Source of the DNA: DATLFA01 sp039915945
Lineage (GTDB): Bacteria; Actinomycetota; Acidimicrobiia; Acidimicrobiales; WLNW01
Length of the DNA: 64,000 nucleotides
Direction: 5' to 3'
Assembly: GCA_039915945.1 (NCBI GenBank)
Contig: JBDSMH010000019.1
Span: 86,408-150,407 of the forward strand
Shown here: one piece after another, positions 52,490 through 63,300 of the stretch
How positions within the stretch are numbered: position 1 is the first letter of the stretch
Layout of the letters: each line of letters opens with the position of its first letter
Notes under the pieces: generated by a model
Databases searched by the model: none
Seen by the model: only the letters and a program-made list of their open reading frames with translations
Told to the model about the DNA's origin: nothing
Translations under genes and position numbers: made by a program

Positions 52490-53452
52490 TTGACGACCGC
52501 ACCCTTTGCCCAAGGCTCGATCTCCATTCGCCTGTATGGCTACCGCCTCCCCGTGTCCGAGATGCTCGAGGCCCTCGGCACACAGGCGGCCGCCGCGTCT
52601 GCCGCAGGGTTCGACGGGGTGACGATCAGCGAACATCACGGCAGCTTCGATGGGTACTTTCCCAATCCGCTGCAGCTGTCGGCGTGGCTGCTCAGCCGCA
52701 ATCCGCTGCTCTGGGTCGCGCCGTTTCCGTTGTTGTTGCCACTGCGGCCGGCCGGGCTCCTCGCCGAAGAGATCGCGTGGCTCGACGCGCTCTATCCCGG
52801 ACGAGTTGGTGTCGGCGTCGCGGCCGGTTCGTTGGCGCAGGATTTCGAGATCGCCGGCCTCACACTCGGGCCCGACCTCGGCCGCCGATTCGCTGACGGG
52901 CTCGCCCTCGTCGCGGCCGCGCTGCGGGGTGAAGCCACGGGCCCGCTGGCCGGCGATCCCGCCCTGCAACGATGCGCCCGGTCGCCCATCCCGTTGTTGT
53001 CGGCTGCCATGAGCCATACGGCAGCGCGGCGCGCGGCCGCGAACGGCGTGGGCGTGTTGACCGATTCCGTATCGAGCGTGCGCCGCCTACGCGAGGTCAC
53101 CGACACCTACTTGGCGGCGGGCGGCACGGGGCCGCGCGTGACGACGCGGTGGGTATGGGTCGGCACACCACCCGAAGGCGTCGTCGCACGGCAGATGGAT
53201 GTCTACCGCTCGTACTCCAAGCAGAGCCATCAGGCAGATTTCGCGGGCGGCGACGCGGCGGCGATCTACGGAACCGCGCAAGCGGTGGCCGACCGTCTGC
53301 GTCAACTGATCATCGACACCGCCGCCACCGGTCTCAATCTTCGAGTGCATGTCGGCGGCATTTCGCGCGAGGAAGCGGTCGAGCAGATCACTGCGCTCGG
53401 TGAAGTGCTGCCGCTCGTGCGCACCAATTGGCCGACGATCGACCGGCCATGA
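52490..53452 (+). CDS. LLM class (F420-dependent type) oxidoreductase
   Basis: A 320-residue luciferase-like protein of the subgroup beginning TTAPFAQGSISIRLYGY. Other landmarks are GFDGVTISEHHGSFDGYFPN, YPGRVGVGVAAGSLAQDFE and PLLSAAMSHTAARRAA. It probably oxidises or reduces a ketone or alkene with F420H2. TTG 52490 coincides with the conserved start of this subgroup; the earlier in-frame ATG at 52415 lies in the divergent promoter region. Its stop overlaps the SDR start by 4 bp (ATGA), so they are coexpressed. Confidence 0.86.
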   Translation: MTTAPFAQGSISIRLYGYRLPVSEMLEALGTQAAAASAAGFDGVTISEHHGSFDGYFPNPLQLSAWLLSRNPLLWVAPFPLLLPLRPAGLLAEEIAWLDALYPGRVGVGVAAGSLAQDFEIAGLTLGPDLGRRFADGLALVAAALRGEATGPLAGDPALQRCARSPIPLLSAAMSHTAARRAAANGVGVLTDSVSSVRRLREVTDTYLAAGGTGPRVTTRWVWVGTPPEGVVARQMDVYRSYSKQSHQADFAGGDAAAIYGTAQAVADRLRQLIIDTAATGLNLRVHVGGISREEAVEQITALGEVLPLVRTNWPTIDRP

Positions 53453-54255
53453 ACGTCGCCGGTAAGCACATCGTGGTCACCGGCGCGGCGAATGGTATCG
53501 GCCTCGCACTCGCGAATCGGTTCCACCGAGCGGGAGCGCGCGTGGTTCTGGCGGACCTCGACGAGCAAGGATCAGCCCGCGGCGCCGCGCTGCTCGATGC
53601 GACGCGGCCGGGCACCGCGGCTGGTCTGCGCGCGGACGTCGCTACCGAAGAAGGCAACATCGACCTCATCGAGCGCGCCACGGCACGATTCGGATCAATC
53701 GACTTGTTCTTCGCCAATGCCGGCACCGCGGTCGGCGGCGGCCTCGAAACGCCCGAAGCCGAATGGGAATTTGCGTTTGCGGTCAACACTCACGCGCACC
53801 GATGGGCGGCGAAGCACCTCGTGCCGATGTGGCTCGAGCGGGGCGAGGGCTACTTCTGTTCGACCGCATCGGCAGCGGGGCTTCTCACAAGAATCGCGGC
53901 TGCGCCCTACAGCCTCACCAAGCACGCCGCCGTCGCCTTTGCCGAATGGCTCGCCATCACCTACGGCGACCGAGGTATCCGCGTCAGCTGTCTCTGCCCG
54001 CAGGGCGTGAACACCGACATGCTGCGCGCGATCGAAGCAGCAGGCAGCACACGCGGCGGCAGTATCGAACGCGCCTCGGGTGGTGTGCTCGAGCCCGAGG
54101 ATGTCGCAGAGAGCGCACTCCACGCGATCGAAGCCGAGACCTTCCTCATCGCACCGCATCCGGAAGTCCTCACCTACTGGGCGCGCAAGGTCGCCGACTA
54201 CGACCGCTGGCTCGCCGGTATGCGACGACTCCAAGCGCGCTCGACCGATGGATGA
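53449..54255 (+). CDS. short-chain dehydrogenase/reductase
   Basis: A 268-residue SDR with TGAANGIGLALA at the cofactor site, FANAGTAVGGG at strand 4, and SLTKHAAVAFAEWL holding the catalytic Lys (the Tyr precedes it in PYSLTK). The C-terminal SGGVLEPEDVAESALHAIE fits the family. ATG 53449 overlaps the LLM stop. The two coupled oxidoreductases likely act on successive steps, for example ketone and alcohol interconversion. The substrate is unknown. Confidence 0.9.
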   Translation: MNVAGKHIVVTGAANGIGLALANRFHRAGARVVLADLDEQGSARGAALLDATRPGTAAGLRADVATEEGNIDLIERATARFGSIDLFFANAGTAVGGGLETPEAEWEFAFAVNTHAHRWAAKHLVPMWLERGEGYFCSTASAAGLLTRIAAAPYSLTKHAAVAFAEWLAITYGDRGIRVSCLCPQGVNTDMLRAIEAAGSTRGGSIERASGGVLEPEDVAESALHAIEAETFLIAPHPEVLTYWARKVADYDRWLAGMRRLQARSTDG

Positions 54256-54383
54256 CCGCCGAGACCGCAGCCCGTTTACGAAGGAAGAGATCGGGTACTA
54301 GCGCAGCCTCCGTTGCGCGTCTTCACTGACGCACGAACTAGCCATCGCGGCGCCGCGACGACGGGAACAGAAACGCAGCCCCG

Positions 54384-55307
54384 ATGCCCAAAGCCAAAGT
54401 CACCACAACCGTCCTCGTTGCTGGAGGCACCGGCTTCGTCGGCAGCCGTCTCGTTCCCCGATTGCTCGCCGAGGGCCATCGCGTGAGGGTGTTGACACGC
54501 TCGCCTTCGGGCCGTGACGACTCGGCGATCGAAGTTGTCGGCGATGTGAACGTGGCCGACACACTCGACGCCGCACTCGACGGTGTCGACCTTGCCTTCT
54601 ACCTCGTGCACTCGCTGGGTCGCGGCGACTTCGAAACCACGGACCGAGAAGGTGCGCGCAACTTTGCGCAGGCAGCCAAGCGCGCGGGTGTCACGCGAGT
54701 CGTCTACTTGGGTGGACTCGGGCGCGAAGCAGACGACCTTTCGCCTCACCTCCGCAGCCGACGCGAAGTCGAACACATTCTGAGCGAACACATCGAGACC
54801 GTCGCGCTACGCGCCGCGGTCATCGTGGGGCAGGGCAGCACGAGCTGGGAGATCCTCTGCCAGCTAGTGGAACGACTGCCGGTCATGATCACCCCCCGGT
54901 GGGTCAACACCCCGACGCAACCCATCGCCCTCGACGACGTTGTCGAGTATCTGGTGCGCTGCCTCGATCGGGCGGTGGTCCCGGCGGGTCACTACGACGT
55001 CGGCGCACCGGATGCCACCACCTACCGAGACATGATGGCCACTGTCGCGCGGTTGATGCGGCGCACGTTGGTCGTGATGCCGGTGCCGGTGCTGTCGCCC
55101 GGTCTCTCGGCCAGATGGCTGCGGCTCGTCACCAACGTCGACATGACGACGGCACGGGCACTCGTGGAATCGCTCGTCAACACCGCCGAAGTCACCGAGC
55201 GCGAACTGGAATCGCTCACCGGCCATCGTGCGATGCCGTTCGTCGATGCTGCCTCGCACGCGCTCGCTGAGCGGATCACGGCAGCGGCACTCTCGCTCTC
55301 GGCATGA
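54384..55307 (+). CDS. NAD(P)-binding NmrA/atypical SDR protein
   Basis: A 307-residue atypical (extended-like) SDR: VLVAGGTGFVGSRLVPRLLA gives the GGTGFVG nucleotide motif at about residues 13-19, followed by VRVLTRSP and VVGDVNVADTL. The middle has AFYLVHSLGRGDFETTDREG, typical of the NmrA-like SDR_a5 group linked to quinone or lipid functions. There is no YxxxK in the usual place, so it may be non-catalytic or regulatory. Its stop overlaps the CPBP protease start by 4 bp, so the two are coexpressed. Confidence 0.85.
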   Translation: MPKAKVTTTVLVAGGTGFVGSRLVPRLLAEGHRVRVLTRSPSGRDDSAIEVVGDVNVADTLDAALDGVDLAFYLVHSLGRGDFETTDREGARNFAQAAKRAGVTRVVYLGGLGREADDLSPHLRSRREVEHILSEHIETVALRAAVIVGQGSTSWEILCQLVERLPVMITPRWVNTPTQPIALDDVVEYLVRCLDRAVVPAGHYDVGAPDATTYRDMMATVARLMRRTLVVMPVPVLSPGLSARWLRLVTNVDMTTARALVESLVNTAEVTERELESLTGHRAMPFVDAASHALAERITAAALSLSA

Positions 55308-55930
55308 CGTCGAGTGTCGACGAACTGGTTGACCCACGGTCACGACGCGTTGCCATCGCCGCGCTCCTGGCGGGAGCGACGCTTCTCGGCACCACCCTGG
55401 CCGTTGACGACGGCAGCGCCGCCTTCTACGCCGCCGGGTTGTCGATGGCCGGTGTCTGGATCACGGCCTATGCACTTGCACCATCACGAGCGAGGCCGGC
55501 CCGCAAACGGTCTGCTGACGCGGCGATCGGAGTGATCGTCGGAGCAGCGATGTTCGGCGTTTTCGTCGCAGGCGCGTGGGCGCTCACGCGCGTCGACGTG
55601 CTGGGCAACGCAGTCGACGAGTTGCTCGACACTGCGGACTCGTCGAGGACGGGCTGGGTGCTGGCACTCGCGGGGATCAACGCAATTGCCGAAGAATTGT
55701 TCTTTCGCGGAACGCTGATCGACGCAGTGAAACGGCGTTTCGCGTTCGTCGCCGGACTCGTGCCCTACGTCGTGACAACATTTCCCTCGCGCAACATCGC
55801 GCTCATCACTGCGGCTGTGGTGATGGGAACCGTGCTCACCGCGCTGCGGGTGCGTACCGGCGCCCTCACTGCGCCCGTTGTCACTCACCTCACTTGGTCA
55901 GCGCTCATGATCGTGTTGTTTCCGCGCTGA
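55304..55930 (+). CDS. CPBP-family intramembrane protease homologue
   Basis: A 208-residue membrane protein with about six hydrophobic segments. The CPBP (CAAX-like) motif 1 EELFFR is at residues 130-135 and motif 3 His is H195 in VVTHLTW. Motif 2, normally F-x-x-x-H, reads F160-PSR-N164, so the metal-binding His is replaced by Asn and proteolysis is doubtful. ATG 55304 overlaps the upstream stop by 4 bp. It may act as a scaffold or an altered protease. Its pairing with the NmrA-like protein is unexplained. Confidence 0.84.
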   Translation: MTSSVDELVDPRSRRVAIAALLAGATLLGTTLAVDDGSAAFYAAGLSMAGVWITAYALAPSRARPARKRSADAAIGVIVGAAMFGVFVAGAWALTRVDVLGNAVDELLDTADSSRTGWVLALAGINAIAEELFFRGTLIDAVKRRFAFVAGLVPYVVTTFPSRNIALITAAVVMGTVLTALRVRTGALTAPVVTHLTWSALMIVLFPR

Positions 55931-55970
55931 CTTCAGCCCCGTAGGAGGCGCATCGTCACCTCGGCCTCGC

Positions 55971-58337
55971 TCAAAGACCCAGTGGTTGCGTACCGATCAC
56001 GCGGTCGGCCTGTAACCGACCGCGCTCGTCGGCGCCGACACCGACTTCGTCGAGGATCTCGTCGTTGTGTTGTCCCAAGATCGGCGCGCCGGTGCGCAAC
56101 CAACGGTCGACCGAGCGATAGCGAAACGGCGGCCCGGGCGGGGTGTGCCGGCCGACGATGGGATGATCGACTTCCTCGTGGAATCGACGCGCGACATGCT
56201 GCGGGTGCTGATCGATCAGCCGGTGATCGCGAGCAGGCGCTGCGGGGACTCCGGCGGCGATCAAATGCTCGACCGCATCGTCGAGTTCGCGATCGGCGGC
56301 CCATGCCCGCACATGGAGATCGATCTCATCGTGCGCGGCGCGGCGCCCGCGATGCGTGTCGAGCGCGGCATCCGTGGCCCACGCGGGTTCACCGAGCGCA
56401 CGGCGCAACGCATGCCAATGCGCGTCGCTCTCGCACGAGAGCGCCAACCATTGTTCGCTACCGCGACACGGATAGAGGCCTTGCGGCGCGGCCCACGGGC
56501 TGCGATTGCCTTCGCGCTGCATCGTGGCGCCATAGGCGCTGAACTCGATGATCTGCTCGGCCGCGGCATTCAGCGCACCTTCGACCATCGGAGCTTCGAT
56601 ATGACATCCGAGGCCGGTGCGATCGCGCTGTACGAGGCCCATGATCGCGGCAAAGGCGGCGTGCATGCCGGCGAGCGGATCACAAGGACCCTGTTGGATG
56701 CGCGGTTGGTCGTAGGCATGACCGGTCAGCCACGCCAGACCGGTGATCTGTTCCATCGTCTGCGCGAAGCCGACGTTGTCGCGCCAAGGCCCGTCGAGCC
56801 CGAACGCAGGCATCCGCACCAGCACCGCTCGCGGATTGATCTTGCGAAAGTCGTCACCGGCGAACCCGAAGCGTTCGAAGACACGCGGCGAGAAGTTCTC
56901 TACGACGACGTCGGCGGTACGAACGAGATCGCGCATCACCCGCTGCCCGTCCGGTTGCGCGAGATCGAGTGTGAGGTTGCGCTTGTTGACGTTGGCACCG
57001 AGGTACGCCGCGCTCCATTCCCACCACGCTCCTTGCGGATGCACGAAGAAGCCCGTCATCCGGATGCCGTCGGGACGCTGGATCGACTCGAGATGGATCA
57101 CGTCGGCGCCGAGACAAGCGAGCATGCCGGTCGACGACGGACCGGCCCACCATGCAGTGCAGTCGAGCACTCGCACGCCCGCGAGCGGCAGCGCAACCAG
57201 CGCGTCGCCCGAGAGCAACGGCGTGGTGCGTGCCGCGCTACGAGGCTCGATGCGTCCGGTGTGCTCGCCGAGTCGCGGCGCGGGCGCGCGCAAACGTGGT
57301 GATTCACCGTCGACCAGGTAGGAGGGTCGGGGCTGCTCGAAGTCGCCGTCGGGATTCGGCACAAAAACGCCGCGTGCCCGAAAGTGCTCGTGATCGAGCA
57401 CCGTGCGCCCACTGTTGACCGGAGCGACGGGGATGCGTAGCTCGGACGCCCGCTCGACGATCTCCGCGGTGGTGTGGCGCGTGGTGAAGGCACGTACGAT
57501 TTCGTTCCACTCCGTGGCGCGTCGACGGCGACTCACCGCGCCCGCCAGTTCGGGATCGTCGGCCAACTCAGGTCGACCGATCAGCAGGCAGAAGTCGCTG
57601 AACTGCTGGCGCGAGTTGGTGTTGACACCGACCCAACCATCGAGTGTCGGCTCGATCGACGGCATCTCGCAGCTGCGCGGCGGAGTAGTGATCGGCGGGC
57701 TGCCCGCCAGTCGGTGGCCGAGATCGCCGTACGTGCTGTGGGCGATGGTCATCGCTTCCATGAGCGAAACGTCGACGTGCTCACCGCGACCGGTGCGCCG
57801 CGCTCGCCAAACCGCGGCGAGTGCACCCATCGCCGCGAACGTCGCGCCGACGTAGTCGGTGATGCGACCCGCCGCGTGAAAGGGCTCCATATCTTCGAGG
57901 CCACGCCGCGCGACGGACCCGGCCTCGGCCTGCACGGTGAACTCGGTGGCGGGCCGGTTCGTCATCGGGCCGCCGCGACCGAATGGCGTGATCGACAAGA
58001 CGACGAGGGACGGAAACCGATCGAGCAGACCAACGCTCTCGATCACACCTGCGTCGAACGACTCGATCAATAGGTCAGCCGTGGCCACGAGCTCGAGCAT
58101 CTCGGGAGAATCGAGCCGGCCCACGATGGACCGTTTGGAGCAGTGCAGGAACCGGAACAGCGCTCCGTCGCGATCCCCGAGGTCAGCGCCGGTAGCGGAC
58201 CAGCGCCGCAGCGGATCACCGTCTTGTGATTCGACCTTGACGACATCGGCCCCTGCGTCAGCGAACAACTTCGAGCAATAACCCCCGGCAATACCGCCGG
58301 AGAAATCAAGGACCCTGAGGTCCGATAGGCCGATCAT
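55971..58337 (-). CDS. tandem CaiB/BaiF (class III) CoA-transferase fusion
   Basis: A 788-residue protein made of two class III CoA-transferase modules. Module 1 (about 1-385) begins LSDLRVLDFSGGIAGGYCSK and has RITDYVGATFAAMGALAAV with the catalytic Asp. Module 2 (about 400-780) begins LAGVRVLDCTAWWAGPSSTG and has GPCDPLAGMHAAFAAIMGLV. Normal enzymes are homodimers of about 400-residue interlinked subunits; here both halves are on one chain. It moves CoA between acids without ATP, a low-cost alternative to the four ligases. It stands alone on the - strand. Confidence 0.91.
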   Translation of the reverse strand: MIGLSDLRVLDFSGGIAGGYCSKLFADAGADVVKVESQDGDPLRRWSATGADLGDRDGALFRFLHCSKRSIVGRLDSPEMLELVATADLLIESFDAGVIESVGLLDRFPSLVVLSITPFGRGGPMTNRPATEFTVQAEAGSVARRGLEDMEPFHAAGRITDYVGATFAAMGALAAVWRARRTGRGEHVDVSLMEAMTIAHSTYGDLGHRLAGSPPITTPPRSCEMPSIEPTLDGWVGVNTNSRQQFSDFCLLIGRPELADDPELAGAVSRRRRATEWNEIVRAFTTRHTTAEIVERASELRIPVAPVNSGRTVLDHEHFRARGVFVPNPDGDFEQPRPSYLVDGESPRLRAPAPRLGEHTGRIEPRSAARTTPLLSGDALVALPLAGVRVLDCTAWWAGPSSTGMLACLGADVIHLESIQRPDGIRMTGFFVHPQGAWWEWSAAYLGANVNKRNLTLDLAQPDGQRVMRDLVRTADVVVENFSPRVFERFGFAGDDFRKINPRAVLVRMPAFGLDGPWRDNVGFAQTMEQITGLAWLTGHAYDQPRIQQGPCDPLAGMHAAFAAIMGLVQRDRTGLGCHIEAPMVEGALNAAAEQIIEFSAYGATMQREGNRSPWAAPQGLYPCRGSEQWLALSCESDAHWHALRRALGEPAWATDAALDTHRGRRAAHDEIDLHVRAWAADRELDDAVEHLIAAGVPAAPARDHRLIDQHPQHVARRFHEEVDHPIVGRHTPPGPPFRYRSVDRWLRTGAPILGQHNDEILDEVGVGADERGRLQADRVIGTQPLGL

Positions 58338-58465
58338 CGAGCACCTTCGCGTCGAGCTGTCCGGATCGCAACTGCGACCCCAGCAACGGGATGAGAGGAT
58401 CCCACAACGAATGGGTCATACGCACCGAGCACGACGTCGCATGAAGCAGATTGGAAAGTGCCGCC

Positions 58466-58683
58466 ATGTCCAAGACCTCGTCTCTATCCCTCGAACACAT
58501 CGTCGACGTCGTGCGCCCGATCGTCGAACGGATCATCTGGTGCACCACCACCACTGTCGGACCGGACAACGCCCCGCGTTCGCGGCTGATGCACCCGACT
58601 GCGGCATCATCCGGCTCACTGCCCGGCGTATCGTGGCCACGCCCGCAGGAAGCGCTGGCCACTTGTGGCAAGGTTCGACATAG
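58466..58683 (+). pseudogene. remnant of a pyridoxamine-phosphate-oxidase-like protein
   Basis: From ATG 58466 the first 44 residues (IWCTTTTVGPDNAPRSRLMH) are the start of a PPOX-type flavin-binding split-barrel protein. At MHP (about 58597) the family motif breaks, and another frame gives DCGIIRLTARRIVATPAGSA ending at TAG 58681, which looks like the normal C-terminus. The central 70 or so residues are lost, with a frame change. It is a decayed gene between the CoA-transferase and the Fur gene. Confidence 0.6.
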
Positions 58684-58725
58684 TGCGGCCCCAATTCGAA
58701 CAGTGAAATCTGGCATGTTGCAAAA

Positions 58726-58757
58726 TCTGGACTAACTCCAAACTTTGCCGCTAGGCT
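58726..58757 (+). promoter_or_regulatory. promoter and Fur-type operator for the fur-katG block
   Basis: TCTGGACTAACTCCAAA (58726-58742) closely resembles the mycobacterial FurA operator (TCTTGACTNNTTCCAGA) and contains a TGGA...TCCA dyad. TGGACT (58728-58733) and TAGGCT (58752-58757), 18 bp apart, form a plausible promoter inside it. The GTG of the fur gene is only 7 bp further, so the transcript may be leaderless, as for mycobacterial furA. Confidence 0.6.
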
Positions 58758-58764
58758 CCGGGGC

Positions 58765-59223
58765 GTGCCCGAACAGCGATCAGTCGTCGACAACTCTGCG
58801 CTACTGCGTCAACACGGTCTTCAGGTCACCGCGCAACGCCTCGCCGTGCTGCGGGCGATGTCGCGCCAACCGCACGCCACCGCGGACGACATCGAAAAGA
58901 TCGTGCGATCCGAGATCGGCGCCGTGTCGCGCCAAGCGGTCTACGACGTCCTCGCCGTCCTCACCGACAAGGGCCTGTTGCGCCGCATCCAGCCCGCCGG
59001 GTCGCCGGCGCGCTACGAGGATCGGGTCGGCGACAACCACCACCACCTCATCTGCCGCACCTGCAACCAGATGGTCGACGTCGACTGTGCGGTCGGAGAC
59101 GCCCCCTGCCTCACGCCCGCCAACGACTCGGGCTACGAGGTCGACGAAGCCGAGGTCATCTACTGGGGCCAATGCCCCGAGTGTGCTGCAACGGCCGACT
59201 CCCCCGCCGGTGCAACCGAGTAA
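58765..59223 (+). CDS. furA: Fur family repressor (FurA/CatR-like)
   Basis: A 152-residue Fur-fold metalloregulator. A winged helix (LLRQHGLQVTAQRLAVLRAM, VSRQAVYDVLAVLTDKGLLR) is followed by the metal-binding domain with HHHLICRTC (H92-94, C97, C100) and CPEC (C137, C140), which form the structural Zn site. It is placed immediately before katG, the arrangement of mycobacterial furA-katG, where FurA senses iron or peroxide and represses both genes. A matching operator lies upstream. The GTG start is 8 bp after the putative -10. Confidence 0.9.
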   Translation: MPEQRSVVDNSALLRQHGLQVTAQRLAVLRAMSRQPHATADDIEKIVRSEIGAVSRQAVYDVLAVLTDKGLLRRIQPAGSPARYEDRVGDNHHHLICRTCNQMVDVDCAVGDAPCLTPANDSGYEVDEAEVIYWGQCPECAATADSPAGATE

Positions 59224-59274
59224 TCAGCAAACGCCCCCGAGAAACGAATCACACCCGACAGAGAAAGGCCGGCC

Positions 59275-61458
<2,184 letters not shown>

Positions 61459-61504
61459 GCCACTCACGAAGCGCACTCTTCCCAAACAACGCAAAGGACT
61501 CGAG

Positions 61505-61981
61505 ATGGATGAAATGACCATCGACATCGGCATCAACGAAACCGACCGCAAGGCCATCACCGACGGGCTGTCACGACTACTCGCGGACAGCTACACGCTC
61601 TACCTCAAGACGCACAACTATCACTGGAACGTGACCGGCCCCATGTTCCAAACGCTGCACCTCATGTTCGAGACGCAGTACAACGAATTGGCCCTCGCGG
61701 TCGACCTCATCGCGGAGCGCATACGTTCGCTCGGCGCGCCCGCACCCGCCAGCTATCGCGAGTTCACGCGACTCTCCTCGGTGCTCGAAGACGATGATCA
61801 GCCTGACGCAACGGAAATGATCCGCCGCCTCGTCGTTGGGCAGGAGACTGTCGCCCGCACTGCCCGCTCGGTGTTCCCGATCGTCGAAAAGGCGCACGAT
61901 CAACCAACTGCCGACGTTTTGACACAGCGACTCCAGGTCCACGAAAAGACCGCCTGGATGCTGCGCAGTCTGCTCGCCTGA
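61505..61981 (+). CDS. dps: Dps-family DNA-binding ferritin-like protein
   Basis: A 158-residue Dps homologue. The inter-subunit ferroxidase ligands H40, H52, D67 and E71 appear with exactly the canonical spacing (12, 15 and 4 residues): THNYHWNVTG, TLHLMFE, AVDLIAE. It forms a 12-mer that oxidises Fe(II) with H2O2 and stores the mineral, protecting DNA. There is no long basic tail, so DNA binding may be weak. AAGGACTCGAG precedes ATG 61505, 46 bp after katG. Confidence 0.95.
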   Translation: MDEMTIDIGINETDRKAITDGLSRLLADSYTLYLKTHNYHWNVTGPMFQTLHLMFETQYNELALAVDLIAERIRSLGAPAPASYREFTRLSSVLEDDDQPDATEMIRRLVVGQETVARTARSVFPIVEKAHDQPTADVLTQRLQVHEKTAWMLRSLLA

Positions 61982-62024
61982 CACGGCGCACGCAGCGACC
62001 ACGGACGAGAACGAGCGAATTTCG

Positions 62025-62363
62025 ATGGCCACTCGTCGACGGGTTCAGGTCATTGTGTGCACCGGCGCGGACTGTCGCCGATCCAAGGGCCACGGCGAGT
62101 TGGTCGACCTCGTGGCGACGGTCCGTGGCTCGTCCACGATCCCCTGCCAAGGCATCTGTGATGGACCGATCGTCGGCGTGGGCCGCCACGACAAGATTCG
62201 CTGGTACAAACGAATCCGCGGCCGCCGTAGGCGAGCCCTCGCCCGCGTGCTGCGCACCGGCCGTGGGCGCAAAGCGCTCCTCTCCGCAGAGGCACGCAAA
62301 CGACGCGGCACCATTCGCCACCTCCGACGCCTCCGACCCATCCATCGCGCCGCTCGGGGGTGA
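62025..62363 (+). CDS. thioredoxin-like [2Fe-2S] ferredoxin domain protein
   Basis: A 112-residue protein. Residues 8-55 match the thioredoxin-like 2Fe-2S ferredoxin motif: VIVCTGADCRRSKGHGELVD with two Cys 5 apart, then STIPCQGICDGPIVGV with a C-x3-C. The C-terminal 45 residues are strongly basic (IRGRRRRALARVLRTGRGRK), an unusual addition that could bind nucleic acid or acidic partners. Being next to Dps and KatG suggests a redox role in iron mobilisation (bacterioferritin-associated ferredoxins act that way), but this is inference. Confidence 0.78.
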   Translation: MATRRRVQVIVCTGADCRRSKGHGELVDLVATVRGSSTIPCQGICDGPIVGVGRHDKIRWYKRIRGRRRRALARVLRTGRGRKALLSAEARKRRGTIRHLRRLRPIHRAARG

Positions 62364-62380
62364 ACCGTGCGGCAGCGCAG

Positions 62381-63251
62381 TCACGAACTTGTGATGCGCG
62401 AATCCTCGGCGATGTTCTCGAGGAGACCCGCGGCCACATTGTTGTGGCGACCTATGGGCACGACCATCGGCGTACCGGATACGGGGTCGGTGATGACCTG
62501 GCACCGCAACCCGAACACGTCTTTCACCAGTGCCTCGGTGATCACCTCGCTCGGCGATCCGTGCGCGAAGGCGACCGGCGCTCATAGCGATGAGGTGATG
62601 GCTGTAGCGCGCCGCGTGATTGAGGTCGTGTAGCACCAACACGATGGTGCGCTGCTCACGCTGATTGAGATCGACGAGCAGATCGAGCACTTCGACCTGA
62701 TGCGCAAGGTCGAGGAACGTCGTCGGTTCGTCGAGCAGCATCAGGTCGGTACCTTGCGCCAACGCCATCGCGATCCACACTCGCTGGCGTTGCCCACCGG
62801 AGAGTTCATCGACCGGTCGCGTGGCGAGGTCGATGGTGCCCGTACATTCCATGGCGTCGGTGATGACGGCTTCGTCGGCACTCGTCCACTGACGGAACCA
62901 CTTTTGATGCGGATAGCGACCGCGCGCGACGAGGTCCGCGACGGTGATTCCTTCGGGCGCAATCGGAGACTGCGGAAGGATCCCCAATCGTGTGGCCACC
63001 ACCTTGGTCGGCAGTCGGTGGATGCTCTCGCCGTCGAGGAGCACGGTGCCGGCCTTCGGCTTGAGCAGTCGGGCGAGCGCGCGCAGCAAGCTCGACTTGC
63101 CGCACGCGTTGGCGCCGACGATGCACGTGATGCGCCCGGTGGGAATGGCGACGGAGAGATCGTGGGCGACCTCGACTTTGTCGTACGCGAGCGTGAGGCC
63201 TTCGCCCGACAGCGTGTGATGCTCGAACTGTTCGTCGATCGAACCTGCCAT
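62381..63251 (-). pseudogene. FecE-like iron/siderophore ABC ATPase, frameshifted near its end
   Basis: The first frame gives an intact ABC ATPase: Walker A IVGANACGKSSL, Q-loop LGILPQSP, signature DELSGGQRQRVWIAMALAQG and Walker B DLMLLDEPTTFLDL, then RTIVLVLHDLNHAARYSHHL. After HLIAMSAG (about 62577) the frame changes; the expected end (SEVITEALVKDVFGLRCQVI, then TDPVSGTPMVVPIG) is in another frame and ends at TGA 62383-62381. A small deletion near GCGCCGG repeats explains it. The family is the FecE/FepC type for iron-siderophore uptake. Permease genes expected upstream are missing, and an IS element lies there, 50 bp from the start. Confidence 0.83.
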
Positions 63252-63300
63252 GTCAGCCCCCGCGGCCGATCTTGTCGGCTCTCGCCAAGAGCCACATTAA

